Made by a program: the position numbers and the translations under genes
Part shown: piece by piece, positions 34,201 to 49,200 of the stretch
How positions within the stretch are numbered: position 1 is the stretch's first letter
How the letters are laid out: each line of letters opens with the position of its first letter
The notes under the pieces: model-generated
Told to the model about the DNA's origin: nothing
What the model saw: the letters and a program-made list of their open reading frames with translations, nothing else
Databases searched by the model: none
Source: Diadema setosum
Lineage: Eukaryota > Echinodermata > Echinoidea > Diadematoida > Diadematidae
Assembly (NCBI GenBank): GCA_033980235.1
Contig: CM067059.1
Span: 17,184,100-17,248,099 of the forward strand
Length of the DNA stretch: 64,000 nt
Direction of reading: 5' to 3'

Positions 34201-37200
34201 CAAACACAGTGAAAGATACAAGCTGATCGAGGAATAGATAATTTCATGACATCAGCAACCATGGTGAACATTGTAACCCACACAAAAATTACAATCAGCA
34301 CAGGTTTATAGTTATTGTGTGAAATGTGAGCATACTTGTGCCTCTCACATAAAATGCATCTTCAGGCGATTTGACTATTTCTTTTACTTAATATTTACTA
34401 TTTCTGGAGTGTACAGCAGAATATCACATTTCCAGTGACATGATAAAGTACAGGAATATTACTTAAATACGTAGATTTACAACAAATCAAGGTCAATACT
34501 ACTTGTTATCTAAGGTATCATACCTTGGCATTCTCTATCTCAGTGTGAAGTTTTTCTGTCAGCGCAGCATTGAAATCTTGGACCTACATGTATAGGAGAA
34601 GAGGCAAAGTTCTCACAACACTGATGAAACAGTACAAGATTACTATCAGAGCAACAGACTATTTCAAAGCATACTCATCCTAGATATCAGCTGCTTAATT
34701 GTACTTTACAGAATGTTAAGATATGTTTCAAAATGCATACTGGTATAATGTGAACCTTTCTTTTCGGTGTTATACTTTTGATGCTAAGCGTGTGAACATT
34801 GAATTTGTTTCCAGGATATCTTCTAAAACAATTAAACAGATAGGCGTTACTTCCTGTTCAGAATATTCACTGGTAATCTTCTCTTTATGCATAATCCTAT
34901 TCCTGATTATATAATTATTTTCACTGTTGCCAGCAATATCATTGTCATCACTACTACAGTGATGATGACAATAAAGATGATGATTGCTATAGTCACTGTT
35001 GGAACTTATTATCATTGTCACTTGTCAAAAAAAAAAATAGCTGTCATTTTATCACAGTCATCAATACAATCTTCATTACATGGGAAGGAATATCATATGC
35101 CCATTTCTGAAAAAAAAAGGAAGTTTCTATTCTTCACTGCCACATTACTGCTGACATTTACGAGATCTACAGATGACTTCCACAACCTTGGAGTAGATCA
35201 GCCCCATGTCTAATAAAGCTGGATAAACAAAAGAAAGACATTGATTCTGACAAAGGAAGGCAAATTTCTGCTTGCTGCTGCATGTTGCAATGAGTGCATC
35301 GTTGGTGAAACAGATTGGGTAGCCCAAATCCACAACTTTCCAGTACCTCTTTGAACTTTGCATCCAGTCTGGCTAGGTCCTGCTTCACATTCTGTTTCTC
35401 CTCCTCAGCAACTGCTAACTGCCTGCTTGCCTCCTTCCTCTCCATGGCTAGCTCTGATAACCGAGCCGACAGGTCAGCATTCTGCTTTGATGTATCACGT
35501 AGCTCCCTCTGGCAGGTGGATGAAAGATTAGGGCATGAAGCATCAATCAGCAACCGCCTCATTATGCCAAAGGTCATGTGTGCATCAGATTAGGCTATTC
35601 ATTGCGTAATGCTCGTGATTATGATAGTGCAGTTAGCAATGGATTACAGACCTCTCAAAGAAATTAGTGGCTACATACTACAAGAAATTTGAAAATTTTC
35701 ATGAAATATCCTTGTCTGGAAATAAATAAAATACAAGAAATTTCATCTTTCTCTCCAAAACATTCTAGAGTTTATAAGTTAGTAGTGATGACTTGAGCTA
35801 CATTGCTAAATTATTGACATGGTGTTGTTGTTTTTTAAGTACACTCTTGAGATTTCACCACTGTAGCTAATTTGTGTATGTGATTGTGACAGCTATTACT
35901 GCTTAATGGAATGTGTTTTCTCTCTTAATTGATGTAATTTTGTAATTTGGCTCAACCTCTCATAATGAATGTTATTACCATATTTCCAACATCCAATTTC
36001 AACACAACTGTGAACAAAAGTTGAAGCTGCATAAAATTATGTGATGAATATTTCCAAATATTTCATACAAGCTTTCATACAAGTGATGCAAGGAAGTACA
36101 TGTACCACTCATAGGCAAGGTCTCCTCATGTATACTCACTTCATAAAAGGCTGCATTTGCTTTTTAATAGCAATTGTCACTTTTCATACTCAATAGATGC
36201 AATATCATAATTCTAGGATCATGAGAGCACATGACCTAGTTCTAGTGGAAGGTATCAAAATCAATATTTGCCTTCATCATTTCAATAGCTGGTCACTTAT
36301 CAATATTGCTGTAATATTCCAACATCACAACTGTTGCAGATTTCACATCTGAAGAGGAAAACACACACCAACATCTTAAAAAATTCATAACTTTTTGAAC
36401 AGCTGGTCCGAGTTTACTCATACTTTTAACGTTTCCACTATCTTTTTTTTTTTCTTTTTTTTTCTTTTTTGCATTCACTGACTCTACATAATGTTTGGTA
36501 AAACTTCCCCTTCAAACTCAATTTGCACATAACTCCCTCAAAAGTTGTGATGTTGTCGTGCCAATACAAGATTCTACCTTTGAGAAGACAGGCAAGGTTA
36601 TAGGTCATTTATCCTTTATCATATTGGATATCTCCCACTAAGCAGGTTCTGTGAATCAAAGAGATAGCTGCATGTTGCACAGGAGGAGGGACATGGCAGC
36701 TCTGATAAGGTTTAAAGAAATGATGGTGTTCATTTCCTGATAGCTTCGCTCTATCATCTCTTGTGATATATACAAAAAATACAAAGAGAGCTATGCCTGC
36801 CCCAATATCCTCAAGTCATGACTAAAGTGTTATGTTTGTAGGAATGCAAATAAGTTAGTTCTACTTGAGCATCTTGTCCTCAAATGCTGATTTCCTTGTC
36901 CTGCCTGCTCCCCCCCCCCAAAAAAAAAAATAAATAAATAAATAAATGAATGAATTAGAAATTATAACATATCAAAGAATATTTCAGAAAACTTTCAACC
37001 ACATTTTTGTCTGCAGTTTCTGCACACCATGCTATCCTGCTGACTAATGGTTGGAGATATCCATTTCCATACTACTATAAAACAACTGTATCATAAGTAT
37101 ATGCAGCACAGAAGACTGCAAACACAGAATCTGCCACACGAAGCATATTTCTCTCTTTTTTAGTGTTATTTTTAACATTCTCTTCTTCTTCTAGCATATG

Positions 37201-40200
37201 GCAAAATGTGCCTGGTTGATACCATTTGCTGACTATTGCTAGTCACCTCGGAAGAACCACAAGGGGTCGGCATCATTCGCCCATTTTCTTGTGTGGGTGG
37301 GTAGGTGGATCACTTCATTGGATTGGAACCCTGCTCTTTGTGATGAAGGAAAACAGCGATAATGAATGAAGTGGGATCTTTTACATGTGTGAGTCATGGG
37401 TAACACATACACAGAACCTCCATTTAATGTCCTTTCCGAGGGACAGAGTGTTTTGCCTCTTACTAGAGGGGACGGGATGCTTGCACACAACATTGCTCAG
37501 TAAGACTTGGGGATCGAACCCGGTATCCTTAGATATGAGGGCAGACGCACTACTGGCTGAGCCATATCACTGCCCCTGCCTTTAATGTAGCTGGATTACG
37601 AGTACACGCCACAGTGCCCGGCAACATTCTCTTGAAATCTGAAGATGGCATGACAATGGTTTGCACCAATTGTAGCAAATGATTAACAGGTCTTATGTGC
37701 TGCCAAAGCTGTGTCAAGGCAGCTTCATGGTGTATATGGAGACAGGAATGATTTACTACAAAAGTCTGGGGAGGTGCAGTGGAAGGGGTACTGGACAGGG
37801 TACCATCACAAATGACAGTATGAGATGAGGTGCATGAGTAAAGCGTGAATGTGGGCGGGACTCACCTGGGCTCTCTGGCTGCGCTCCTCAGCCTGCTGGA
37901 GTGATCTTCGACACGAGTCTAGCTCCTGCTCCAGTTTGATCTTGTCTTCACACATCACCCGATGCCGTGCTTGTTCACTAGCCATGTCTCCATTCAGCTG
38001 CACATATACAAATGAAGAATGCTGGTCATCAAGTGTATCTTTATGTGATCCTTAAAAGACAAACTCATGCACTATGTTACCTAGCATTACAGGGAAAAAT
38101 TAGCTGGCTTTCTGATTATTGCACCCGTTAAATATCAATCTCACAGGAGGGTCAATGACATCAGAAAGATCAGGGGGGTGTTTCATCAACGTTTGTCGGC
38201 GCTGACAACTTGAATCACCATAGTAACAGTCGGTGACCAGAGCATCTCAGCCAATCAAAACCAAGGATTTTGCTGAAATTGGTCAGCGCCGACAGTTGTC
38301 GGCACTGACAAGCGTTGATGAAACACCCCCCAGAAATGGACATATGTCATCTTCTTAAGTTGCATTCATCTCTTTCCCCCTCTTAACCCTGATTACCTGA
38401 AATCATTATTTGGTGTCAAGTGTTTTAATAGACAAATGACTTTTGTCAGTCAAACTCAATTTGTTGCCGCAAATATTTTAGTTGTTTAACACTTTAAATA
38501 CACATATTTGTATTTTTCTTTTCCTTTTCTATTTAAAATCTGCACAGGAAAGTTATGTCAGAAACAATCAAAAGATATTATCTCAGAATTGGGATGACTT
38601 AGTAGGCAGCTCTTACTACAAGAAGTGCAAGATTTTCTTTCTAGCACTTAAAGACATTTCATGTGATAATGTGCTATATATATATATATATATATACATA
38701 TTGTTAATTATTATTATTATTATTAACCCTATTCCAACTGGGGGGGTCAAATTGACCCCCCTCGACATTTTGCGCCACGATTCCGTAACGTGAAAAGATG
38801 GCGCCACGTCATTTCATGACTTTTTTCATTGAAGTCTCCCGCATATTTTGAGACCAAATATCTAAGACGTCCAGGTACACCATTCCGAAGTTACGTAATA
38901 ATTTGCATATGCATATTAACCCAAAAACAGCTCAAATTCACGATATCGTGTGCAAATCCAATGCAATTTGTACTTTTTTGTTAAATTGATATGAATTAGA
39001 TTATTTCCACTTTTAATCATTGAAAGTAATCAATTCTAATGTAGATAAGCTTGAAAAAGAAAACAAAAGGTCAAAAAACAATAAAATACATAGGAAATTT
39101 ACAAAACAATAAAAAACAAAAAAAATTGATTTTGATTGTGCAGTTTTTTTGCAAGAAAATTGTTTAATGTGTCTTAAGGAATTCTTAAACAAAAATCTAG
39201 CAATCCTTTAGTCTCTTTAATGGAGTTACAGGTGAAAATATGAATTTCATGCATAAATTTACATAATCAATATACTAAAAATAGAAAATCAATATTTTTC
39301 TATTGTATGACCATGTAATCTTGTAGTCGACATCCGGCTCTATGTTCAGGCAAAATTTTGCGGCGACCGCGCGATCAGCGGCAGAGATCTGAAGCGGGGG
39401 TCAAATTGACCCCCCCCCCCCCTCCCCCCCCCAGTAAAAACTTGGTCTCAAATAGCCCAGTTAGAATAGGGTTAAGATTAACACCAAATAGAAAATGTGA
39501 AAGTACTGATTATTGATCTATGTACAGTATGTTAGCCTCATGGCATAAAGTATTTTTGTGGAATAGGAGATAGCTATCACACAGATTCCTGTGAATTTTG
39601 AGTGCAAAACAGAGCCCTCATACCCTGTCTGTGAGATTCCTAGTATCTTTTAGCTCCTGCTCCAGCCTCAAACATGTTGATTTCAGCTCATTGACCTCAA
39701 TATCTCTAAGTCGCAGCTGCTCATCTTGTTGAGCAAAGCGCTCCTGTTGGGAAAAAGGAAATGATATAGATTGATGATCAAATGTAGTTACCAATACACT
39801 AACGGATCAGATCAGTCGTCTTGCTTTTATGGAATTCTTTTCAACAGGTTACATCACACTACCTCTGACTATAAGAAATTTAATGAATTAATCAAACTTT
39901 GTTTGATTTTCTTTGCACCCCAGCAGGTGGGTTGATAGCGCTGACTTTTCACCTGAATGTTCCATAGAAGCCTTTAGTGAAATGGTGTGATGGAATCCTC
40001 ACAAGACTCTATTCTGATGTAATCAGCAAAATATCTTTTCAGAAGTGGATGCAGATGTCATTTTCTCAGTGCAGTCTTGTTATGTTAATTTCGAAATTGA
40101 CTAAGAGTGACATTTGGTGCTTTCTTTGTCAGATTTTTCATACCTGTGCAGTGAACATAAACTGCATGCATATTGTGCAATTTCTTTAATTTGTATATGT

Positions 40201-43200
40201 TCCATTTGCCAAGAAAATAAAATATTTGATCACATAGTAAATTCATAATATATTTCCTGACATTATTGCCTGGCATAACAAGGACTCACAGTTATTAGCA
40301 CATGGTATCCAAATCTGTAAACTTGACTTTTACTTATCTTAGGTGAGGGAAATATTCTGAAAGATAATCTACTCAGTGTAGAGTGCATGGGTAACTAGAG
40401 GTGTGAATTTCAAACTAATGAAGACTGACACTGTTGCAAAGGCCGAATTGTCTCTGAACATTTAAGAACTGCAAATCAACAAATATGAATATACCACGAA
40501 GCTCTTGACCAGAATGCCACGCGATGCGAACACACCAGAATCACAGTCCAAATATACCATGAAGCTCAGCTAAAATTTAATCACTCATACATACATGTGC
40601 CAAGTTTCATTTGGATACCCCCAATGGTTTTTAAGTTGCGCTGTCTTACAAAATTGATTACAGATGGATGGAAGAACAAACAGAAAGATGGAAGGAAGGA
40701 TGGACGGGCAACCTGAAAACAAAATGCCTACTGCGACAGTTCGTGGCAGAGGCATAAAAACAGTGATACTAAAATATGGTGTTAACATATCACAGGGCCC
40801 CTAAAATCAACATCTCAAAAGAAGGAAGAACTAGTTGCGAGAATGCCTACCAGGATATCAGACAATTCCCGCTGGAGAGTGTCCATCTTGTGAGCAGTGT
40901 TGGTCTTCTGTGAGTGAAGTGCCTCATTCTCCCTCAGGAGCTCCTCTATCCTGATCCCTTGCTGGGAGGAGGTATGCCTGCTGGCCTCCAGATCTTGCTC
41001 CAGACTCTTGCATTTTGTCTTTAACCTAAAGAAAATATAAAAATCAATAGATGGCTGCTATCATCATCTCTGAAGCTGGATGAAGACAGTGTACAGCATG
41101 CCAGCCAACCCTACGGAAAAAACAACGACAACATGCACGCTAATAGAGAAGCAAGTCCATTTTACACTTATCACTATGGGTTGCCAATGATCGGATTCAA
41201 TGTGATTGCTCAGTCTGCTTACACTAGCTCTCACAGCTGTCAGAAAGTCGATCACACAGGAGAAACATTGACCTTGTGCTATCTGTTACCACTATCATCA
41301 TGCAACTATCTTGATTCTGCACCTGTTTGGGCTGCAACCTTATCACCCTCACACTGGCAGATAATCAAAAGTCTTGTCCACATATTTTTTTTTTTTTTAT
41401 CATGTAGCCATTTTATTGTTGTTGTTTTTTTGTGCTGAGATTTTATGACTTGTTGGCGCTGAATGCTCAAAGAAATTGGGAAGGCTGGGAGTAGCAAAAA
41501 GCAAAAAAAAAGTCCCTCTAAGCGGGGTGCCCGATTTGCGATGACATACGCAATACACTCAAGGTATCAACAGTACATACTATTCAAGTGCTCATACATG
41601 CATATATACATTGTACGCACCACCCCACTGTACATTATACCACCCCTCTACAATGATCTCACACCACTGTAGAGAAATCGCAATTGAGTTCTTCTGTCAC
41701 CATTTCATTAATGAAAAATTGAGCAAAGAAAATGGGATCCCATTTTCTACACTCAATTTTTCACTAAAAATAATGTTCATTTTGGTCAGTTTGCCTTTTG
41801 TTTGGATTTATAGCATATCCCAAAAGCTGCATCACTTCGGTGCTCCCTCACATTTGGATTAATCCAAAGTTGATTTACATCCTTCAGGTCTATATCAGGT
41901 TAGTGTGTGTGTGTATGTGTGTGTGTGTGTGTGTCCGTGCGCTACAGTAACTTCTGACCACATGAGCACTAAGAATTAAGGGTTTCTGGAACAAACATTG
42001 CACCAGGGCTTTCTGTAGCTCAGTCTGTAGAGTACCAGACTAGCAATCCGGAGGTTTCGCATTTGAATCCTGATGGAATCCCACTTTCTTTGCTCAACAT
42101 TTCATTAAGGAATTACATTAATTTCTGGTCAGTTTCCCTTTGTTTACATTAATTACCTTTTTCTTAATGCAAAAGACGTGCATCAAAAATTGTAAACTTT
42201 CTTTCAAAAACAGGCCTTCTTAATTTTGTTCTCACATGCCTAACTGATGTATGTCAGAGGGTTTATACCCACCATCACAAGTCTTTTTTTCTTTTCTTTT
42301 TTTTTTTCTTCCTGCATGTGAGGCGATTTGTCACGAGAATCGGCAGCAACAGACCCTTTCCCCCCCCCCCCCCCTTTTTTTCCCTTGTCAGCCGCTTTGG
42401 TGAGAGAACTGTCATCAGGTCAAAACCCTCAGCATAAAGATAGATCTGCCCTTGATAACAATTGATAAAAAAAAAAATGAATGTATGATTGTGAAATTCC
42501 ATGTGCTGATTCAGCTTGAAGTACTTGATATGCATGCCATATCTAATCTTCTGCCATCATTCAGTTTGGGTTTCTTATATTAATCTAATTGTACACACCA
42601 GACCTTTATGCTAAGCCTTTGCATGACATTTACATACATTAAGCAAATTACATCAACAAATACGCAGGTCTGGAAAGAGGGACCTCTGTATTTGTAATTC
42701 ATGGCCATAACACACCAAGCACATACTCACTGTTTAGCCATATTGTGGACCTTCCTTTGCTTTTCTTCCTTCCTTGTCTGGTTCTCCAGCAGCAATCTCT
42801 CGCTCTCTTTGGCCTGCTCATGAAAGGCCTTGCTCTCAGAGGTCTTCTGCTGAAGACGTGCCTGCAGACTCTCTAGCTGTGACAGTGCCAGCTTCCGCTG
42901 CCTTTCACTCTCTGCCAGATCATCAGTGGCATCCCTCAGCTGAGAGAGCAACTTTGCCTGGCTTTTGTCCTTGCCGTCAAGTTCCTTGTTCAAAGTCTGT
43001 AGATGGGAGTGAATGTAGAAAAATTAACATAAAACATTGAACTCATTATATTAAAGGCAAATGTTTGTCTCATGAATCTGCCCTGTCCTAAATAGAAATC
43101 CCACTGCATATCTAACTATAACAAAGTCAAACATGCAGATCTGTGAAAGATTTATGGAACAGGAAAAAAACAACAACAACTAAGTTATACCACTTTGAAT

Positions 43201-46200
43201 TCTTGTAGGTTGCCAAGAAACAGTGACATCTCTTACAAAAGAAATCCCCACTGCTAAGTTATTGTAACTCTAGATTGTTTTGATGCAGATGACATCCCTT
43301 CTTCTTTTCTTCTCCTTGCTTCACATAAAAAAAATAGAAAAAAAAAAAAAACAGGAGAAAGGAAATCTGGTAATGAGTAGCATGCATGTGAGGAGGAGAT
43401 TCCCCATATAATATCCTCTATTCAATAAAGTAGTCAACTTTGACAAGAAGTGGAGTTTCTCTAAATTCAGTTCCTGTGTTATAGAATCTGAAGATTAGTG
43501 TTAATTGGACCAAATCAAACTGATGCATGAAGGAAATGCTCACATCTATGTGCTGGGATAGCTGTTCCCGTTGCCGGTGGCTTTGCTCAAGCTCCCTGCG
43601 CTGGCCCTCAAACTCCCTCAAGCTGCTAGCCTGGCTCAGCTGGGCTCGCAGACTCTGGATCTCTTGCTCCAGCTTGCCTGTCTCTCTCTGATTCTCTGCT
43701 TCAGCTGCTGGTTGGGGGAAAGGGAAGTTACAGGCCACTGTGTTTAAGATCTTTTATAGATGGAAAAAATATAGCTTGCATCTCATACATTGAAGCAGCA
43801 GGAGAGCATGAACAAAAGACACCAATTGCATAACATTCCAACTTGCAAGACATTTGAAGTAAAACTTTCTTTGTGATATGGCTTAAGACACTTGAATTCC
43901 TATCAGATATCAATTTGAGTTGAGAGATGCATTTGGCAACCAGATTTATAAATAATGTTTGGTGTCTTAACATAAGGAAAAGAGAGCAAACCTTTCAACC
44001 CATGACAGGTTAGCATTATTTTAAATCAAGTGAGTGAAAACATTCAACCATTTTTGCTAGTGCTCTCTCATTCCATAAAGGTCTTCTGAAGCCAGGGTTA
44101 TGCCTTGTTCAATTTGCATGTAACATTTAATTACGTCTAACTGGAAAGAGAGTGGCACTTGGTAAAGAACATACATTTGTCCAAAGTATCTTTTTGACCT
44201 TTTTCACAGCATATTCCTTCCTAAGGCATTGACATAGGTTGTGCTCAATAAAAAGAAGTGAGTCATAAATGTTGCCTTGGAATGTTGCAGTGTTGTAGGT
44301 GTGGACACAGGTCTTGATTACCATCAGTGAACGCTGAGACAGAACCAGCCTACCACGGGCCTTTTGCCATTGCACCTCAACCTCAAGTTATTGACGAACT
44401 CCTATAACAGCCAATAGGCAATCATGAATCTTCAACACAAGTGTATGCTGGGATATAGGACAAGGTTGAAAAGAGAACAACACCATTCTAATGTTGGCGA
44501 TTTATGCCAAGATAGTCAGTGCATATCATCAAATGGGAAAGCAGAGGTACCTTGTTTTGCTCTTCTCTGTCTCTCGTGCCTTGAAGAAGGAACTTCATCC
44601 TCAATGAAAGAGTCCTTCAGACTTGTCAGTTCGGTTTTCAGCTGATGCCTGTCCTCATTAGATCTGCTCAGGTCCCTTCTTAAAGAATCCACCTGCAAAT
44701 AGATCATGATAGATGATACAGGTTTGTTTGTTTCTCAAAAAACAAACAAACAAACAAACAAACTAAGAAACAAACAAAAACAGTCGGAATATCCAACTTT
44801 CATTCCTGAAGAGCCCTTTCCATTCAGAGGTGGATAGGTAGAACATTACATGATGATCAATCGTGCCCTGGCAATTGTATTTCTCAACAAGCTGCGTGCG
44901 ATTCACTCTCATGCAGAAGATTGATGGATACTGATGTGGCCCAGTTTGTCGATTATCGTCAGCAATTATAGAACAGTAAGTAGTAACCATGATCAGATAT
45001 GTTCTCAGTCTGAAATACTGTTGACATATCTTGTTGACTAATATTCTGCACTTTCGATGCTTCCCAACTGAAATTGTGTTATCACAGCACCATTTCACAC
45101 AATGCTCATGGCATGCTGTACATATGTGTCATTTCAGAGCAAATATAAACAGCTTTTGCAGGCATATGGAAACTCTGATTTATCTTTAACAATGTAGAAG
45201 CAAAATGGCATCAAACACATTACATTTATGACTTTGTCCGCGAATAGTAATTTTTTTCAAAGTCATCTTTACTGACACAAAAGTTAAATCAACCAGAAGC
45301 ATAATAGCTGTAAATAAGCATTGATCATCTACACACTTCTAACAAGAAAATAACGCTATGCTTCACAATAGCACACGATAAGTAACAAATGAAAAGCCAA
45401 CTCAAGATAAGTACCATGCACAAAATAAAGATGAAATATTACATACATGTATTTGTTTTATGACGTAGATGTGAGACAAATAGAAGCTGACACTACAGTA
45501 GGGATGCATTATCCATCAGATAGAAGCAACCAGCAAGGTGTCATATTCAAAGCTACCTTTTTAACTGCTACTGCTCATCTTCCTTTAAAATTTCATTCAG
45601 AAATCATGTTCAGCTGTTTTCAGATCTTCAGACATCAGTGGAGAACTTTCTATCTACTGATATTATGAGAACAAAGAGTGAGTCTCTTATCTATGAGATA
45701 CAACCAGTCACCTGTCTGTCTAAAATATGCTTCTACATCTGACTATGCATGAATCAAGAGCCTGTATAGAACAGAGATAAAACCAAAGTCGATGCACTCG
45801 CCCTGCCACACACACCCATCCTGAAGTGAACCTTGTTCTTGCTTGTATCTTCCTCACTTTCCCACTGATTTCTGAGCCCCTATCCAGGATGATAACAATG
45901 TGGCAGAGCAAGGTACAGTGATGGTGGGAGAGGAGCCAGATACATGGCCAGTAGTATCTTGCAGATAGGAGATTCTCACATGATTCTCACGATTTACTAT
46001 AGATACAACAGGCCACCTGTCTGTCTAAAGTATGCTACACCAGTACAGATGTTAGGAGGTATGACTTTCTCATTTACTAGGCAGTGCATGTGTGGCATGA
46101 TGTCATAGCCAAAAGGGCTACCCGTGAGGAGGCCTCTCCAGCTAGGACACATCCTTTAAGTAATGCGAGATAAAGGAGTTAGTTGTTTGCCAATATGCAG

Positions 46201-49200
46201 CCTCCTATGTCTCCCCCGTGGGCATTCCATTGAATAGTCCCAAAGACAAGCGAACAAAGCCTGTGTGTCAGGGCACGCTGGGTTGCTCCTGGTGACAGCA
46301 TGGTGGGTTCAACTGTCTTTATCATGACCACAATCCAATTTGAAATCACGTCTATTGAGGCAGGAGCAAGGAGTTCCCTAGTTAATATGAAAAACTGTTC
46401 CTCTTCATGCTGGTACTGTGTGTACGACATGTATTGCTGATTACTTAAACTGGAACTTCCAGAATCCTAAAAGCAGCTAATAATACTGGTACCTCTAGTA
46501 ATAGCTGAGAAAATACAAAACATGAATATTGTACTTTTGCAAGCACACTGCGGCAAAAAAAAAAAAAAAAAAAAAAATGAATGTAAGAGAATGTTAACCC
46601 TCATTCTGCGCACCTGTCTAAGTGCTTTCATAGTGGAATAATGTCTAAGATTTCATGTGGTCTGCATACTTTCCAAGTGGCCTATGTGTATGTGAATCAG
46701 TTCTAATGTACTTTCATATCTAACAAGGAAAAGTAGAAATTACGCGGTGCGTAATATATGTCCCCGCCAGAAGTAGAATTTTGTAGCAAAATGTACAATA
46801 TAGGTAAAAAAATCAAGGTCAAAAGTCAAAGAAGTCAAAGGTCAAAATTCTGTGTAGAAGTTTTGAAGCCCTCACCTAGTGCCATCACATAAAGCAAACG
46901 GAATCGAAATCGGGTTAGAAATGGCGAAGGAGTAGCATTTTGTAGCAAAATGTACAATACAGGTCAAAAATCAAGGTCAAAGGTCAAAGAAGTCAAAGGT
47001 CAAAATTCTGTGTAGAAGTTTTGAAGCCCTCACCTAGTGCCATCACATAAAGCAAACGGAATCAAAATCGGGTTAGAAATGGCGAAGGAGTAGCATTTTG
47101 TAGCAAGATGTACAATATAGGTCAAAGGTCAAGGTCAAAATTGAAATTCTGTGTAGAAGTTTCAAAGCTCCCATGTAGTGCTATCATATAAAGCAAACAG
47201 AATCAAAATTGGCTCATAAATGACAGAGAAGTAGCAAATTGAACATTTTGATCACACACGGACGCACACACATACACACGGAAACACACACACACACACG
47301 TACGGAGCCCGTTTAATAGTCACCTGCTCGAACTCGTTCGGCGGGGACAATATTAATGCCACGCATATCAATGCCCAGTGTTAGAAGGGTCAAGTAGTGA
47401 CATGTTTTAATTTCTGCTTGTGAACTGTTCATCATTATGATACATGTATCATCATCACCATCATCCAGCTGTCTCAGCCCACCCCTGTTCATGTAGCTAT
47501 GCAGACGACACTCCAGCCGCAGCAACAGCATCAGCAAGTCGAATTTCGGCTGTTTACCTTCTGCTTCAGTTTGAAATCATCTATAAAATATCTGTCATCA
47601 CTGTATGAATTTGAGGATCATAATTCAATATCATCTCCTTCCTTCCTCCTCAACGTTGGATCCACTTAGAAACTCGGATCAAGAACGTTGTCTACCATTC
47701 TCCTTAAAATAATAGTTTTGGGTTCGAGCTACATTGCACAAACTGTGTGGGAAGCAAGGCGCACAATAGCCTTTGGCTGGCAGAGAGCTTAGGCCACTTG
47801 TGTGATATCACTGAAATCTGGCCAGCATTTCTGGTGAAAGTATGTCATTCGAGGATTCACAATTTTGCTGAATCTTGTTCAGAATTGCAATTCAGGATTT
47901 CAGGATTGCATTTAGTAACCAAAAAATGGGGATATCTAGGTGTGAAATTTCCTGTGTAAACATACCAATTTTGACAGAGATAAAAAGCATTGAGGTTAAA
48001 GTGCACACACCAGGCACCAGACTCTGTCCTCCTTCATGGCTCAGTGGTTTGCTAGTAGTTGGGGGAAAATCTCTATTGCCTTCACACACATAGTTCTCTG
48101 TTGTTGTTGTTGTTGTTTTTTCAATAAAGCCTGGCCTCCGAATAAGTCGCATCTCCATGCATTCTTGACGAACACGGCACAGCACTGCAAACAATACATG
48201 TAGGGTTCCTCTATGTCAGCCTGAGGCGACAGCCATCAGGGACACAGTCTTTGTCATTAGGTACTGCAGGGAAGCTTTTGCCAAGACTGCACATCGGGCT
48301 CAAGCACCTTCTGGAGACTCCAAGGTGGATTTTAATTGACTAAGTTGGCAAACAAAAATCAACTTTTTACAGAGGAAAAACACATGTGAGGCTATGGATG
48401 TGAATTGGGACTTATTATTTTCACAGACTTAACTGACTTTTTGACATAGGTATGTACAATCCACTTATGCAGAGTTGACTGTACCTTAGGAATAGAAAGA
48501 GACACAGCATGTATGGCAATGTAGAGGGTCTGGTGCAGCTATACTTTCTGATGTTGGAATCAGTTCTAGCGTATGCATACCTGCTGCTGCAAAGCTGCTG
48601 TACTGCCCTCAGATCGATCCAACTTTGCCCTGGTCCTCTCCAGATCAGATGCCAGTTTCTGCCGCTGCGTCTCCACTTCCAGGAACCTGGACCTGAGCTG
48701 ACGATCCTCCTCACGACTTGCATTCAGAACAGTCTGCCATGGCCACAAAACAAGTAGAAGAAAAAAAAAAAGGGTGGGGGGGGGGGGGTTTAGTGTGTGC
48801 CACAGACATATTCCACATATATATTTCACTTTTTAATATTTGACAAGGTCAGCTGCATACACAATACTGACAATTATTACAGATTAATAAAAGAATTCAA
48901 GGGACCAATATTGGAATAAAATTCTATTTTCTATCACAGTTGAGTCATATGATAATGGTTACTAACTGTGACATGGAGATGGTGAAGAAAAATATACAGA
49001 ATTCTTGAGCTACACTTCATCAAAAATGCCATAAAGGCAATACATATAGTAGTCATAGCATCTACCACAGCAAAGATGCAGACATTCTGAGTGGTGCTGA
49101 CTGGCTCTTTTTTTTTTTTTGTTAGTCACAACTACATGAATTATGTGATTTACTTGTGCAAACTAATGTGCAATACCTAGTAGTATCTTCTTCTTTTTTC

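Larger units (their letters stand above)
33876..37235. other. CEP128 introns around exons 13-14, mostly unique
   Basis: Outside the two exons, only simple repeats were seen: T-run at about 36441-36470, and C-run plus (AAAT)n at about 36910-36950. No second gene or transposon copy was recognised. Confidence 0.4.

Noticed and set aside
42003..42085. Possible functional tRNA gene
   Set aside because: The B box is imperfect, the stem pairing is poor and there is a repeat-like body downstream. More likely a SINE head.
47313..47537. Minus-strand frame with LLLRLECRLHSYMNRGG as an exon of a second gene
   Set aside because: It overlaps the end of a repeat element and has no donor/acceptor pair consistent with CEP128 phases or with any known family.
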